In this document: piece after piece, positions 11,448 to 21,163 of the stretch | How the letters are laid out: each line of letters opens with the position of its first letter | Position numbering within the stretch: position 1 is the stretch's first letter | NCBI GenBank assembly: GCA_015179125.1 | Contig: WHVA01000013.1 | Span: 485,248-549,247 of the forward strand | Reading direction: 5' to 3' | Origin: Gautieria morchelliformis | Taxonomy: Eukaryota; Basidiomycota; Agaricomycetes; Gomphales; Gomphaceae | DNA length: 64,000 bases | Notes under the pieces: generated by a model | The model's input: the letters and a program-made list of their open reading frames with translations, nothing else | Told to the model about the DNA's origin: nothing | Databases searched by the model: none | Translations under genes and position numbers: made by a program

Positions 11448-13007
11448 GTACCTAGATTTGATGTCCGTGAAATAATAGAAATACTTTTCGCGTGATGGTC
11501 CTTCGGTCTGGGCAGGCCCCCATACATCGGATACTGTTAGGTCACCGACCTGTTCTACAGTGTCCTCAGCTCTTTTGGGGAATGGCTCCACATGCCGTTT
11601 GCCTTGTATGCATGCTTCGCACTGGCTCGGCTCATTTGACTCGTCGATCTCAAGTCCAGTAACTAGATCGTTAGATTTCAACATCTTTATAGAATTTATG
11701 TTGACGTGCCCGAGTATCCTGTGCCATTTGTCCCATGACCGTCCCTTTGCCGCTGCGGCAAAGTCCCGTGCCTCGATTGATCGAGTGACCCATGCCTTCA
11801 TACAGAATAGCCTCCCGCGCTTCTGTCCCTGTGCAAAAATAACGCCGGCGCGTGATTTGAATTCAATGCCGGTGCCTGTAAATGTGGCTGTGTTGCCCTT
11901 ATCAGTTAGACGCCCTACACTGATAAGGTTGTTCGGCGCATCCGGTGCATGCTTGACGTCACGTACCTCGATCGTGTTCGTCTTGGCGCCAACCTTGAAT
12001 TCCATGTATATAGTGCCTCGGCCTTGTGTATGTAGTACTGCTCCAGGTGAAATTCCTTCGATTTCCGACGGATCCTCAGCATAGCTAGCGAAATCGTTTC
12101 GGCTTCTAGCTATGTATGTTGTTGCCGCTGAATCGGCTAGCCAGTCGGATGCAGATATAGCACTGTATGCTACCTCCTTAGATACAAATGCAAAGTCCTT
12201 TTCTTCCGCTTGTTTGACCATTTCTTTGTTCCCTGATTTGAACCACTTCGGTGCTTGGCCCTCCTTGCCGCCACCTTTCACCCAACAGTCCTTCACATAA
12301 TGACCCTTCTTGCCGCAATTTCAGCACTTTCCCTTTGTTGCTCCTGAGTCATCTTTCCTGGGCCTGTGACGTTGTTGCGCCTTAAGCGCCATCTGCCGTG
12401 CCGATCCAGCTTTCCGTGCTCGATCCTCATCGAGGACCCGAGCTATTAATATATCAGCTGTTGTCCCAGCTCCACTGGCGTTTACTGCCGTAATAAACGC
12501 CGACCAAGAATCTGGTAATGACGTCAGCAATGTGTTCGAGAACTCGGTGTCACTGATGTAATGTCCCCGCGCATTCAGTTCCTGTTGAATGCCGCGGAGC
12601 TTGCGTACGTGCTCCTCCATGTTCGCGCCATCTTTGGCAAGCGTCCAGAAGAAATCTCTTTGGAGATTTACGATCCCCACTGCTCCCTTAGATTCGAATA
12701 TCGCTTGTAAACTAGTCCATACAGCAAATGCAGACATCGTCTGATTGATGTAAACTAGTTGTTCATCAGCAACTCTGAAGCAAATTTCTTTTCTAGCTTT
12801 CTTGTCCTTCCTTCTCCAATCGTCGATTTCCTGCTGCTTGGTCGCAGTGACGTTGTCGGCATCTGCCAGTCTCGGTTCCGTCTCCCTGCCGATAGCCACG
12901 TCCCACAGATCTAAGTCATCAAGTATCCACTCGAGCCGCCGGCGCCACGCCGCGTAATTATCCCCGTTCAAGGGGTCGATCTTGTACATGTTATTGCTGC
13001 TCGACAT
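11448..13007 (-). pseudogene. Copia gag-protease-integrase N-half
   Basis: The minus strand from ATG at 13,005-13,007 (MSSSNNMYKIDPLNGDNYAA) encodes a UBN2-type copia Gag (RRRLEWILDDLDLWD, LQAIFESKGAVGIVNLQRDF). An in-frame TGA at 12,321-12,323 falls inside the zinc knuckle (KC-stop-NCGKKGHYVKDCW), probably from a Trp or similar codon. The same frame continues with the protease active site DSAATTY, where copia elements usually have DSG. Then comes integrase with the H-H-C-C finger (KWHRILGHVNINS, CEACIQGKRH) and the core start (DLTVSDVWGP, YFTDIKSRY), after which integrase homology stops at 11,448. The broken knuckle, altered protease site and truncated integrase mark it as inactive. Confidence 0.85.
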
Positions 13008-13081
13008 TGTCGATCGGTATTGAGTTGGTGGAGTGTAGGGTGTAGTTGGAGTAAGCTAGATGTGTAGTAGTTTAGTTATGG

Positions 13082-13096
13082 CCAGGGCCCATAACC
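13082..13096 (-). promoter_or_regulatory. Primer-binding site, half-tRNA-iMet type
   Basis: Immediately inside the 5' LTR the minus strand reads GGTTATGGGCCCTGG. Its complement CCCATAACC matches the anticodon stem-loop of initiator tRNA-Met, the internal cleaved-tRNA primer used by many copia elements. The same motif occurs beside the TRIM LTR at 15,177-15,189. Confidence 0.7.
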
Positions 13097-13320
13097 TGTG
13101 GAACGAAGGAGTAAATAATAGACTGATATTCTACAATCTACTTGAGATCGTTCTGCCTTTATATACAAAATATGAAGTCCATTGTATTACTAAGGTCTTC
13201 AAGCTGCTGTGCCGATGCAATGCCGGCGCACCAGCAACCCGGGGTCGAGAGCGATCTTGAACTTCCGGCTAAATGCGTGCCGGCTCTGCCTCGGCGGTGT
13301 CATCGTCCCGATTACTAACA
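13097..13320 (-). repeat. Copia 5' LTR (224 bp)
   Basis: Same length and ends as the LTR at 653-876, with about five substitutions. It lies directly upstream of the primer-binding site and gag in element orientation. Confidence 0.85.
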
Positions 13321-13538
13321 AAAAGGTTTGTGAGAAAGTCAGTGACGGGCACCAGGGTATGGAAAGGCATTGGCGTGGCCGAACTAGAAATAGCACGACA
13401 GGCCATATCGCGAGCTAGCAATATTAGGATCATGCTCGCTAGCTCGCCTCGGTCGCCTTTGGACAAAAAACGGTTGGATAGAAAACGATGAAGGACCTGT
13501 ACAGCCCGGGTTGTAGGATTTCCTTCACAGGTTTCCAT
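13321..13538 (-). pseudogene. Degraded host gene, N-terminal side
   Basis: The minus strand reads HRFLSNRFLSKGDRGELASM, ILILLARDMACRAIS and PVTDFLTNLF up to the copia LTR. The block 'KGDRGEL...LLxxARD' is one I associate with the same large basidiomycete hypothetical family as 366-652. Joining the two flanks across the LTR pair would give ...TNLF-ANKHK... in one frame, consistent with a single gene split by the copia insertion. The frame is open here, but the rest of the gene is degraded. Confidence 0.5.
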
Positions 13539-14134
13539 GGTCTGCGCTTATGATTGAAGGGACATTATACGTTCAATTAACTATACCGACGATCAGACAA
13601 GAAACTATCCTGGTGCCGCGAATGGAGCGTTATCCGCTTGCATCCTGGAACGTATCATCGTTCCGTCCAGGCCCACCATCCGCTCCCCAGGAGTGGGCGT
13701 TTAGTCTTTCGCATCTGTTTGCCTAGTCGGTATGTCCGTGACATATTCTTGATCTCCTCACCTACCCCGTGATATCGCTGTCACCTCCGCGCAACCCCCA
13801 CAGCATCTCACCAGCACCCGTCCCATCCCGTTTTTAATCCGATCCCCCGTCCCCCACCCAACCCGCTTCGCTCTTGCGTGCAACTAATAAAGACCCCTTA
13901 CGCAAGCCACAACCGGCCCGTGCGTCACCCCACTGGCTGCTAGCACATGCGCGTCAATGTCCAGTACTAGCACGAACATATGTCCAGATGATAAATCTCA
14001 GCAATCCTCATCCTGTCCTCGGACCTCGATGCGAGTAGTACCCAACCGAACCGGATCGACGCACCGCGTGGGGCTCCCCCGGACCCGGGCTTACTGTGCT
14101 GTGCCCTCAGCGTTCGGCTTTTCTTCCTGCCCAG
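13539..14134. other. Gene-poor stretch
   Basis: Nothing beyond short frames was recognised; some of it may be the eroded upstream part of the host gene. Confidence 0.35.
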
Positions 14135-14149
14135 AGGCGTCTAACATCT

Positions 14150-14400
14150 CTGGCGGTAGCTTCACAAGCAACGCCCTCCTGTTTGACAATGTCGAAAGGA
14201 TTTAATTTACTGGCTGAGCTAAGAGGGCTCTCACCTATTATACGCCGATCGTTCCAAATACCTCCAACGTCCTGTGGAGTGTTCGTGCAGTGGCGTTCTG
14301 CGGTACAGTTTATCTACTCTGACCAGGCGCTTGCACTTGCTGAGGGTGTAACCAGACCTTGATCATAGTTCATTAAAAAATGATTTACTTCAGATTCGAT
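14150..14400 (+). repeat. Diverged dispersed repeat, copy 1
   Basis: It shares a string of colinear blocks with 21,738-21,985: GGCGGTAGCTT, CGTCCTGTGGAGTG, TTTATCTACTC, GCTGAGGGTGTAACCA and TGATCATAG. Overall identity is moderate. Class unknown; no terminal repeats were seen. Confidence 0.7.
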
Positions 14401-14651
14401 GCTCAACGGTTGACTCGTTGTGGATAAAGCCGAGTCGAGTCGTCAAAAATTGTAAGGTGTAGAATCGCAGCTTCAATCTGTCGAATTCAAACAATGAATG
14501 ATCAGGGGAGATTTAATCAGAATTTATAAACGAGTGCTAGACTGTTTACAATGAGCTCTGACCGGTTCCACAATTCTTTGTGACGGTAACTATGTGACCG
14601 TGAGCGTGGGTCACTGCAGTGACATGGCACGACATTTTTACACCGAGTATC

Positions 14652-15291
14652 TGTAGAAGTTTACGGGGTGGTCGCAGTAGGAAAGAACGGCTTAGGTCTT
14701 ATTAGGCACCGAGCGCGCCCCACAAAATACAGCGAAGATTACAAACTCCAACACACCTCCTTAATCGAAGCACTCTTCAACTCCAGCTTCCCTGAAAACC
14801 AACTCCTGGAATAGCTCCAACAGCTTTCCAATACCGAGTGACCTCCCCGGGTAGAATGAGAATATTGAGGCCTCAACAAATAAGGGCTTACACGAACCGC
14901 CTCAGAATACAAAGGCATGGGTATGCCAACCGCCAATCTCAACAACAACTCGAGTTCCCATGGTTAATGATGAATCCCGGTAATGACTGGTGACCGGCAA
15001 CAAATGGTATGTGTGTGTGCGCGACGTGGTTGGGGGGTTTTTCACGCGATGTGGTAAATGCCTGGAACATCACTGGGCTTTGCGATGAACTTTACAACCG
15101 GAGAGCCCTCTCGACCCCAACACCGGGGGAGCACGCATTTCGATCCCGAGGGAGCCGACAACTAGAGCAAACGGGCGGGGCCCATAACCTGTAGAAGTTT
15201 ACGGGGTGGTCACAGTAGGAAAGAATGGCTTAGGTCTTATTAGGCGCTGAGCGCGCCCCACAAAATACAGCAAAGATTACAAACTCCAACA
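14652..15291 (-). mobile_element. TRIM-like miniature LTR retrotransposon (640 bp)
   Basis: Two 102-bp direct terminal repeats (14,652-14,753 and 15,190-15,291; both start TGTAGAAGTTTACGG and end AAACTCCAACA on the plus strand) differ at five transitions. A perfect 5-bp duplication GTATC flanks the whole unit (14,647-14,651 and 15,292-15,296). In minus orientation the internal 436 bp begins with the primer site GGTTATGGGCCCCG and ends with the purine tract AAGGAGGTG before the 3' LTR. No gag or pol is encoded. These are the defining features of terminal-repeat retrotransposons in miniature. The primer site matches the local copia element, which could have supplied proteins in trans (inference). 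Confidence 0.85.
15177..15189 (-). promoter_or_regulatory. TRIM primer-binding site
   Basis: The minus strand reads GGTTATGGGCCCC directly inside the 102-bp 5' LTR, identical in its core to the copia site at 13,082-13,096. Confidence 0.75.
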
Positions 15292-15296
15292 GTATC

Positions 15297-16772
15297 AAGG
15301 CCAACTCGTACTTTGTGGAGTATAGCGCTTTCATCTAGCTAATCTATGTCGCTGATTCTCGGTATGATGGCGCTGGCGTGGGCGGGATATCGGAAGGATA
15401 CGGTGCGGGTTTCAGTGTAACTTGAAAAGCCTGGCGGCAATGGAATTCCATCGACGAATCCCAATAACACTGCTGCTACTGTGGCTGACAATTAACCACA
15501 CTGCTTGCTTGTGCTTTGAGAAAATCAAATCGTGTGGGAGAGGGCGCACTAGGAGATGCGGACGATCGACGCAAATGCTCAAATCTGGCTTTTCTGGGCA
15601 AGCTCGACACTGTAGGAAGAATAAGCGCTATATTTCAGTTCCACTTGCACTACAGCTAAATTACAGTACCGACTTGTACTGAAATTTAGTCCCCAAAAAA
15701 TAATTTCACAGAGCACTAAAAATCAGTACTATACAAGTACTGAAATTTAAGTACAGGACAAAATGCAAAGTCAAACAGTACAGTACCAATGACCAATGAA
15801 TTATTTTTTCTACCTAATCATGATCAATCACAAACACTGTCTTCGAAATCGCCACTTCTGTCGACTGCAGACGGCTGCTTGTCCACCATGTACGCGTCAC
15901 TGCTTTTTTTCTGCAAGTCTTTTGATTCTCCGCTTTAATAGGCTTCCTTCCTCGACCCCATTGCAAGTGCATACATCTGCTGCCTTGGGCAGATCAACAC
16001 ACCGGTGCTGAGACACGCGGAATCCCCCATCTGTAAGGGCAACCCTGGCTAGTTGTGGAGATCACACTACCACACAACTGACAAGGGGAAATCCAAAGTA
16101 TGTATAAATGAACAGAGTATACAAGAGAGGGGATTCTCACCTGACAAGGGGAAATCCAAAGAGAAAAGTCTAAGGACCCCCAATGTCAGCGAGCCCGTAT
16201 TATACTACGCTGCGCAGCCAGGGACAACACTTGGCACCCGCCATCAACCCTGCATCTCCCTGACCACCCTGACCCTTGATCGACCCTTGATGCCACCTAT
16301 TATGCGAGTCGCTTGATTTCCGACACTGTTCCGAGAGTGGAAGTTGGAAATTGGAGTGGAACTGGCGAGGCGAACAGAACTGGTGGAAGTTCTCCCAGAA
16401 GCGGAATCAGTTCCAAAAGCGGAGGCGGAGATGGAATCGGAACCGGAAGCGGAGTCGGAAATGGAGTCGGAACTGGGTGTGGTGTTGGAACTGGGAATGG
16501 AAAACAGGGTGTCCCCTGACACCATCGACGCTAAACTATTCTCTGACTCTGACAGACGTCCTCGACAACTTTAGCGCGACCCCTCGGGAGTGACGTGGAT
16601 GAGGGAGGTCAATCTTGGAAAATTTGGGTGGGTACATCTTTGTCCCCTTTTTGATTATTCGGGGCATTGGGGTGCTGACCGGCCTTTGCATTCTCCACTA
16701 ACACCCATCACTTTCTTTTCTCATCACTTTCTTTTCTCTTTCTCATACTCTACACGTTCTCTTAGATCAAAC
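15297..16772. other. Gene-poor region with small repeats
   Basis: No gene recognised. It contains an AT-rich patch with several ACTGAAATTTA / TAAAAATCAGTACT inverted motifs (15,640-15,760) that recur at 19,270-19,500, a 21-bp direct repeat CTGACAAGGGGAAATCCAAA (about 16,078 and 16,140), and a GGAA(C/T)CGGAA-type hexamer-like run (16,380-16,505) that creates Ser-rich or Glu-rich open frames. A pyrimidine-rich stretch (16,700-16,760) precedes the ATG at 16,773 and looks like a fungal promoter. Confidence 0.45.
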
Positions 16773-17200
16773 ATGCTTTCCAAGATGCCCCCAGCTGGTA
16801 AACCCACCCATTTTCTTGGTCTCGAGTTGGCAACCGAGCAGCTGTGCGCTGTTGTCATCGACGAGCAGCTCGACCTTGTCGCCGCTGAGGCGGTCTATTT
16901 TGACACTGACTTATCAGAGTATCAGTGAGTAGGACACCTCTCTGGGATCACACGAGCGTTGACTGTATCGGATTCGTCAGAACCCACGGTTCGATCCTTA
17001 TGATTCTACGCACCTTCCACGTCGTGTGTTCGCAGTGGGCGCCCCTCTGCAGTCGCTACCAAACCATCGCGTACGAACTGTGACCTCTTATGTTTTTCTC
17101 TTCTTTCACTGATGGACATGACATCGTACTTATAATCTTCGCAGCGACTGGCTGTGACCCGCCCTATGGATGCTTCCTGTAGACGTACGGGCCATGGCCA
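16773..17200 (+). pseudogene. Xylulokinase-like first exon, remainder degraded
   Basis: After a CT-rich leader the ATG at 16,773 opens MLSKMPPAGKPTHFLGLELA, then TEQLCAVVIDEQLDLVAAEA and VYFDTDLSEYQ, ending at a GTGAGT donor (about 16,927). This matches the N-terminus of fungal FGGY D-xylulokinases (start of the ATP-binding fold, 'LGLDxSTQQLKAVV...FDxDLPEY'). The expected next block (glycine-rich 'GG-F', then 'TxPVxMW') cannot be read intact in the following 270 bp; only shreds such as THGSI and VTRPMDA appear. I therefore call it a truncated gene. A long unrecognised intron cannot be excluded. Confidence 0.5.
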
Positions 17201-17353
17201 ATGAGTGGTACGTCATCTGTTCACCCCAGTGATAGCTTACTCAGCTTGCGTCCGGATTTTTGTTGTTGTTGTTGTTGCCGCTGTGTGTTCAGTCTCGGAG
17301 TCACCCACGCGGGCGTCGAGCAGGTGTGTCGTCTCCCCCATCCCCTGTCATCA

Positions 17354-17830
17354 CGGACGCTGACCCCGCGGACCGTGCCGCCGCCCAGCTCATCCAACAC
17401 GCTGACATCGTGTTCTTCTCGTAAGCCACCGCGTCCCCCTGCGCCTGTGCCTGTGCATGTGCATCACCGTGTACTTTGTACTGACCGCTGCGCAGGAAGC
17501 CCTACGCCCACACCATCGCCCCCGCCGCCTCCCCATGCGCCTTCCTCAGCTCCATGTCCGCCCACGCCGCGCTGCACGCCCTCCTCGTCGCCGACTGGGG
17601 AACCCAGGGCGCCGCGCTCCTCAGCGTCCCCACGCGCAAGTACCTCCAGAGCTCCGGGTGGGTCGAGCCGTCCGGCCCCGCGTGGGACACCGCCGCGGGC
17701 ACGGGCGCGCTCGCGAGCTGGGAGGACGGCCACCCATGGAGCGGCGTCACTCTCACGGGGAGCAACACGTTGCAATGGACCGTGGGCGCCGTGCCCACGC
17801 AGGAGGCCCCAGCGACGCCTACGCCTACGC
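17354..17830 (+). pseudogene. PfkB/ribokinase-like sugar kinase fragment
   Basis: Two exons join cleanly. ITDADPADRAAAQLIQHADI then VFFS ends at a GTAAG donor (about 17,428). After an AG acceptor (about 17,495) comes KPYAHTIAP, AHAALHALLVADWGTQGAAL and LSVPTRKYLQSSGWVEPSG. This fits the central part of fungal ketohexokinase/ribokinase-like proteins ('ADxVFFxKxYA', 'LLVAxWGxxGAALLSxPTxxYxQSSGW'). Neither the N-terminal substrate domain nor the C-terminal 'GAxDxF' anion-hole motif was found, and the sequence runs into a long purine-rich low-complexity stretch. It may be a pseudogene or a gene with a very long variable loop. Confidence 0.5.
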
Positions 17831-17869
17831 GACAGCGGCACAGACGAACGATGCCGCGATGTGGGCCCG

Positions 17870-18740
17870 CAAGATCACGGTGACGAGGGACAACAGGAAC
17901 GAGATGGGAACAAGGGAGCACGAGGGAAGAGTGAACGGGACAAGGGAGAGCGTGACAAGGCAGAGAGGGGAGACGGCAGAGGCGGCAAGGACACAGGATG
18001 AAGCTACACAGACGGTCCAGAGCATGACCCAGTCCCACACGGCATCCCCACACAACCCCGCGACGAATACTCACGAGCACACGACGCGCACGAACAACGC
18101 GGCGATGGGGACACGCGAGGATGCGTCACAGAGACGCAACGCAGGGCAGGGAACACCCAAGAACACGCTGACGCGCGGGACAGTGGCACAGACGAACGAC
18201 GTTGCAGCACAGACCCACGAGATGATGGGGACAAAGGAGACAGGGCCCAGGCAGAGGGATAGGGACATAAAGGGACAGAAGCGGCCAGAAAGACCAGCGA
18301 GGACGCGGCAGGGACACACGAGATCACGGAGCTGGAGAGCCAGAGTGCCATCCACACAGCACCCCTAGATGACCCCACAAAGCACACCCTTATCGCCATG
18401 ACCGCCACGACGACTCGTGAGCCCACAGCACCGACGAAAAATGCCGTGAAGCAGGCCCAGGAGACAGGTAACAAGGGGCCGAGGGAAAGGGAGACGAGGG
18501 GGATGGGAATGAATGACAGAGAGATGGTGAGGAGGGGGACAGCGGCGGCACAGGCGTCGAGGACTCAAGACGCAGCCACGCGGACACCTGATGACATGAC
18601 AGGGCCCACAGCAACACCACATGACCCCATGACGAATACTCACGAGCGCACGACGTGCACGAACAGCGCAGGTGCGGAGGGGGAGCCCCAGTGCGCGCCG
18701 CCGTCGGATGGCGATGCGGACTCGCAGCGCACCTCGCTTG
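17870..18740 (+). repeat. Purine/ACA-rich low-complexity tract with 303-codon open frame
   Basis: The plus strand is made of imperfect repeats such as GGGACAAGGGAGAG, ACGAATACTCACGAGC and GGCACAGACGAACGA. A frame stays open from 17,457 to 18,368 and reads Thr/Arg/Ala-rich protein with no complexity expected of a fold. Two related subrepeats occur at about 18,059-18,100 and 18,632-18,670. It is probably a degenerate minisatellite, perhaps within the variable loop of the adjacent kinase gene. Confidence 0.5.
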
Positions 18741-20240
18741 AGACGGAGCGCTCGGCTTGTAGTGTTGTGTGTGTGGATGTCCCTTCCTATACAATGTTCT
18801 ACTCTCAGGCGAAATTGACGTACGCAGCTCCTATCTATTTGCACCGTCACTCATCTGCGTCGTTGTATATCAAGGAAATGGCCCACAGTACCCTGCGCAG
18901 TGCGTCCACCCCTGATTCCTCTCCTGCTCAGTGTTGAGTTTGACACCGCCTCTCTTGTCTGCCCTTGCTGTCTTCCCCTCATCCAGAGGCCACAAATTCG
19001 TCCGTGGCTACCTCGACTGGGGACCCACCTTCGCGCTTAATGCTGTCTCCAAGACCTTCAGCTGATGGATGCAATGCCACTCGTACTCGCAGGGGTTTCC
19101 CACATATTCCCTTGAATGGACGCCGGAATTCCTGTGGGTCGATTTGTTACCAGTCCTGTCAGGCGCTGCGCCAGCTCATACTTCAGTTCATTGTGGCTGC
19201 ATATCTCAGTGTTTCCGTCCTGTTTCCATCCGGTACCCATTCATATCCGCTCGCTAGGCAATAATAAATGTCCCTAAAAATTAGTTTTGAATGTACTGTT
19301 TATTAGTGCTAAACAAGCTGGAATTCAGTTCTTTTTGAGCTAAAAAACAGTACAAAGTGGGACATTTTCACTACTAGAAATCAGTTCATGGTCGAAGGGG
19401 CTGGGAACGCTTCGGGAGCTAAAAATCAGTGCTCAAGTACTGATTTTTAGCTGGTTTTGTACTGAAAATCAAGTTCCATTTCATCTGATTTTTAGGTGCC
19501 GGCGCTTTCTGCAGTGTCGACTCGCTGCTAGTTAGTTTGAGAATATGACCAGTGATATCTCAGAGAATTCAGTATCGGCGTATGCGGCGACAGGTTCATG
19601 TTACTTGTGGGCTCCCGGGGACCTAGGCTATTGCTGGTACTTCGCAAAGCGATTACTCCTGGCTGCCGGTGCCACCGATAAGTACTCTGGGAAACGAGTC
19701 GACGTTTGACATGTGATCATGTCTTTCAGATACGGGAAGAACGCTTCGCGGCGTTTCCTTTGTCTCCACTCCACACTCTTCGGGGCCTGCATGCGCTCGC
19801 GACAGTGGCTTCCCTCTCCTCTGATTCGATAAGTAAGTTTCATACACACTGACAGTCTAGTTCCAAACAAGTTACATAATCTGCCGCGGTGTTTGATAGC
19901 GGCAGGTGAGGCTATATGTTCAACCCCCCAGAGCATCTTTTCCCTCCAGCCTCTTCGGGGGCCCTATTACTTATTCCATGACGCTGGACGCACCCCTCGA
20001 CCCGCTCGCACTCCTACACCATCAACAAGTCCACTGGACAATGGCCAACCAAGTTCTCAGGACCGCCCACCCCGACTGGAAAAAACTGTGAGCATACGAT
20101 TATTTCGTTACGCCACTGTTTCCCTTCCCTCTGTTTCTTTGACCGTTTTCACATATAAATCTGTTGTCGAGGACGGACACGCGTGGCGAAAGACGAGATT
20201 GGCGCGCTGGCTTACAGATGGCTAACTAGTCCTCTGCATT
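18741..20240. other. Gene-poor region
   Basis: No gene supported. A short frame around 18,990-19,060 (GHKFVRGYLDWG) reads plausibly but was not recognised. The interval 19,270-19,500 is AT-rich with repeated TAAAAATCAGT / ACTGATTTTTA motifs, including a perfect 13-bp inverted repeat at 19,418-19,451, and resembles 15,640-15,760; both may be MITE remnants. Confidence 0.4.
19418..19451. repeat. Perfect 13-bp inverted repeat
   Basis: GCTAAAAATCAGT and ACTGATTTTTAGC are separated by 8 nt, within an AT-rich repeat-like patch. Confidence 0.85.
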
Positions 20241-20376
20241 TGTCACGATCTCCTCGGACAGGCCATCTTCTTTACTCTCGTCGTACTCTGTGCCGCGGTC
20301 TTCCCATATACGTTTTCTGATCGTATTGATGCCTCCATAGACCACGGAACTACCGCGCCTGGAACTTCTGGCTACA

Positions 20377-20415
20377 GGATTCGCGTCTTCCAGACTGCCT
20401 GGAAGATGCGAATCC
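20377..20415. repeat. 17-bp hairpin
   Basis: GGATTCGCGTCTTCCAG and CTGGAAGATGCGAATCC pair with one mismatch around a 5-nt loop. Confidence 0.8.
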
Positions 20416-20782
20416 TCTGGCCAGTAGTACTACAATCAGAGGTGGTGCGATGCCAATTTGTCCATGCAGTCACGGAAGAGTATGCTCAACCCATTCTCAT
20501 CACAGCACCATATCCCCCCAACTTGGTCCGCCTTGGCGGTCGTTGGGTCATCAACCCGGAATTCTACAAGCATGCAAGATATTCTTCTGGGCGGAACCCC
20601 TCAGATCCTGACCAGAGAGCCTTCGACAGCATGACACACCGGAACGGGGAGAAAATGCAAGTTGCAGTGTTGTTCCTGCAGTCACTCATGGTTTGCAACA
20701 AGCCCGATCTATAGAGACCTCGCCGGACTTGGATCTCAACTGGCTAGTGACCGACTCAGACCACCCGGATCCACCCAAAATC

Positions 20783-20908
20783 CCTCCGCATGCCTTGTGT
20801 TGGCGTAGGGTGCAAGCCGTCGCTTTATTGCTATCTCCAGCTCAATTTCTCTGGAGATCGCAATAAAGCGACGGTTTGCATATTATGCAAACCCAAGGCA
20901 TGCGGAGG
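20783..20908. repeat. 58-bp-arm fold-back element
   Basis: Arms 20,783-20,840 and 20,851-20,908 are inverted copies with roughly eight or nine mismatches, around the 10-nt loop CTCAATTTCT. Outer ends CCTCCGCATGCCTTG and inner ends GTCGCTTTATTG are perfectly paired. It could be a small MITE or a hairpin RNA precursor. Confidence 0.85.
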
Positions 20909-21132
20909 AGTTCTCGGTGAGTGATGTCATCTTCAGTAACTTTGCCAGTTGTTCAGTGCTTCTATGATACATTATTCATTGTTTTCGTTGCGTCACTCAT
21001 GGCCGTCCCTTATATTCGTCCTTCCATGGTCAATGCATGTTGACTATTGACTCGTACAGTAACATCTCAGTGAAGTATTGAGCAGCAATCCATGGTTGAC
21101 TTTGACGCCCCAGCATCCAGCGGGTCATAACC

Positions 21133-21163
21133 CCTGATTGTCCATCACCGGTGGACAGTCAGG
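21133..21163. repeat. 12-bp hairpin
   Basis: CCTGATTGTCCA and TGGACAGTCAGG pair with one mismatch around 7 nt. Confidence 0.7.

Larger units (their letters stand above)
653..13320 (-). mobile_element. Copia LTR-bounded nested complex (12.7 kb)
   Basis: Two 224-bp LTRs in the same orientation (653-876 and 13,097-13,320) differ at about five positions. They bound, on the minus strand, gag-protease-integrase N-half next to the 5' LTR and RT C-half-RNase H next to the 3' LTR. A primer-binding site and a polypurine tract sit beside the proper LTRs. The outer flanks are CTTTT and CTCTT read on the minus strand, a possible 5-bp duplication with one change, and both flanks belong to the same decayed host gene. 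The RT N-half is missing. Two host-type genes, a minisatellite, an inverted integrase C-half and a solo LTR occupy the middle. So this is one copia insertion later rearranged or filled with foreign DNA, or two family members brought together. Confidence 0.6.

Noticed and set aside
16990-17010. tRNA-like T-loop GGTTCGATCC
   Set aside because: No matching acceptor, D-arm or anticodon arm around it; similar motifs elsewhere also failed.
17457-18368. 303-codon ORF as a real gene
   Set aside because: Made of imperfect repeats with Thr/Arg/Ala bias and no fold-like pattern; kept only as a low-complexity tract.
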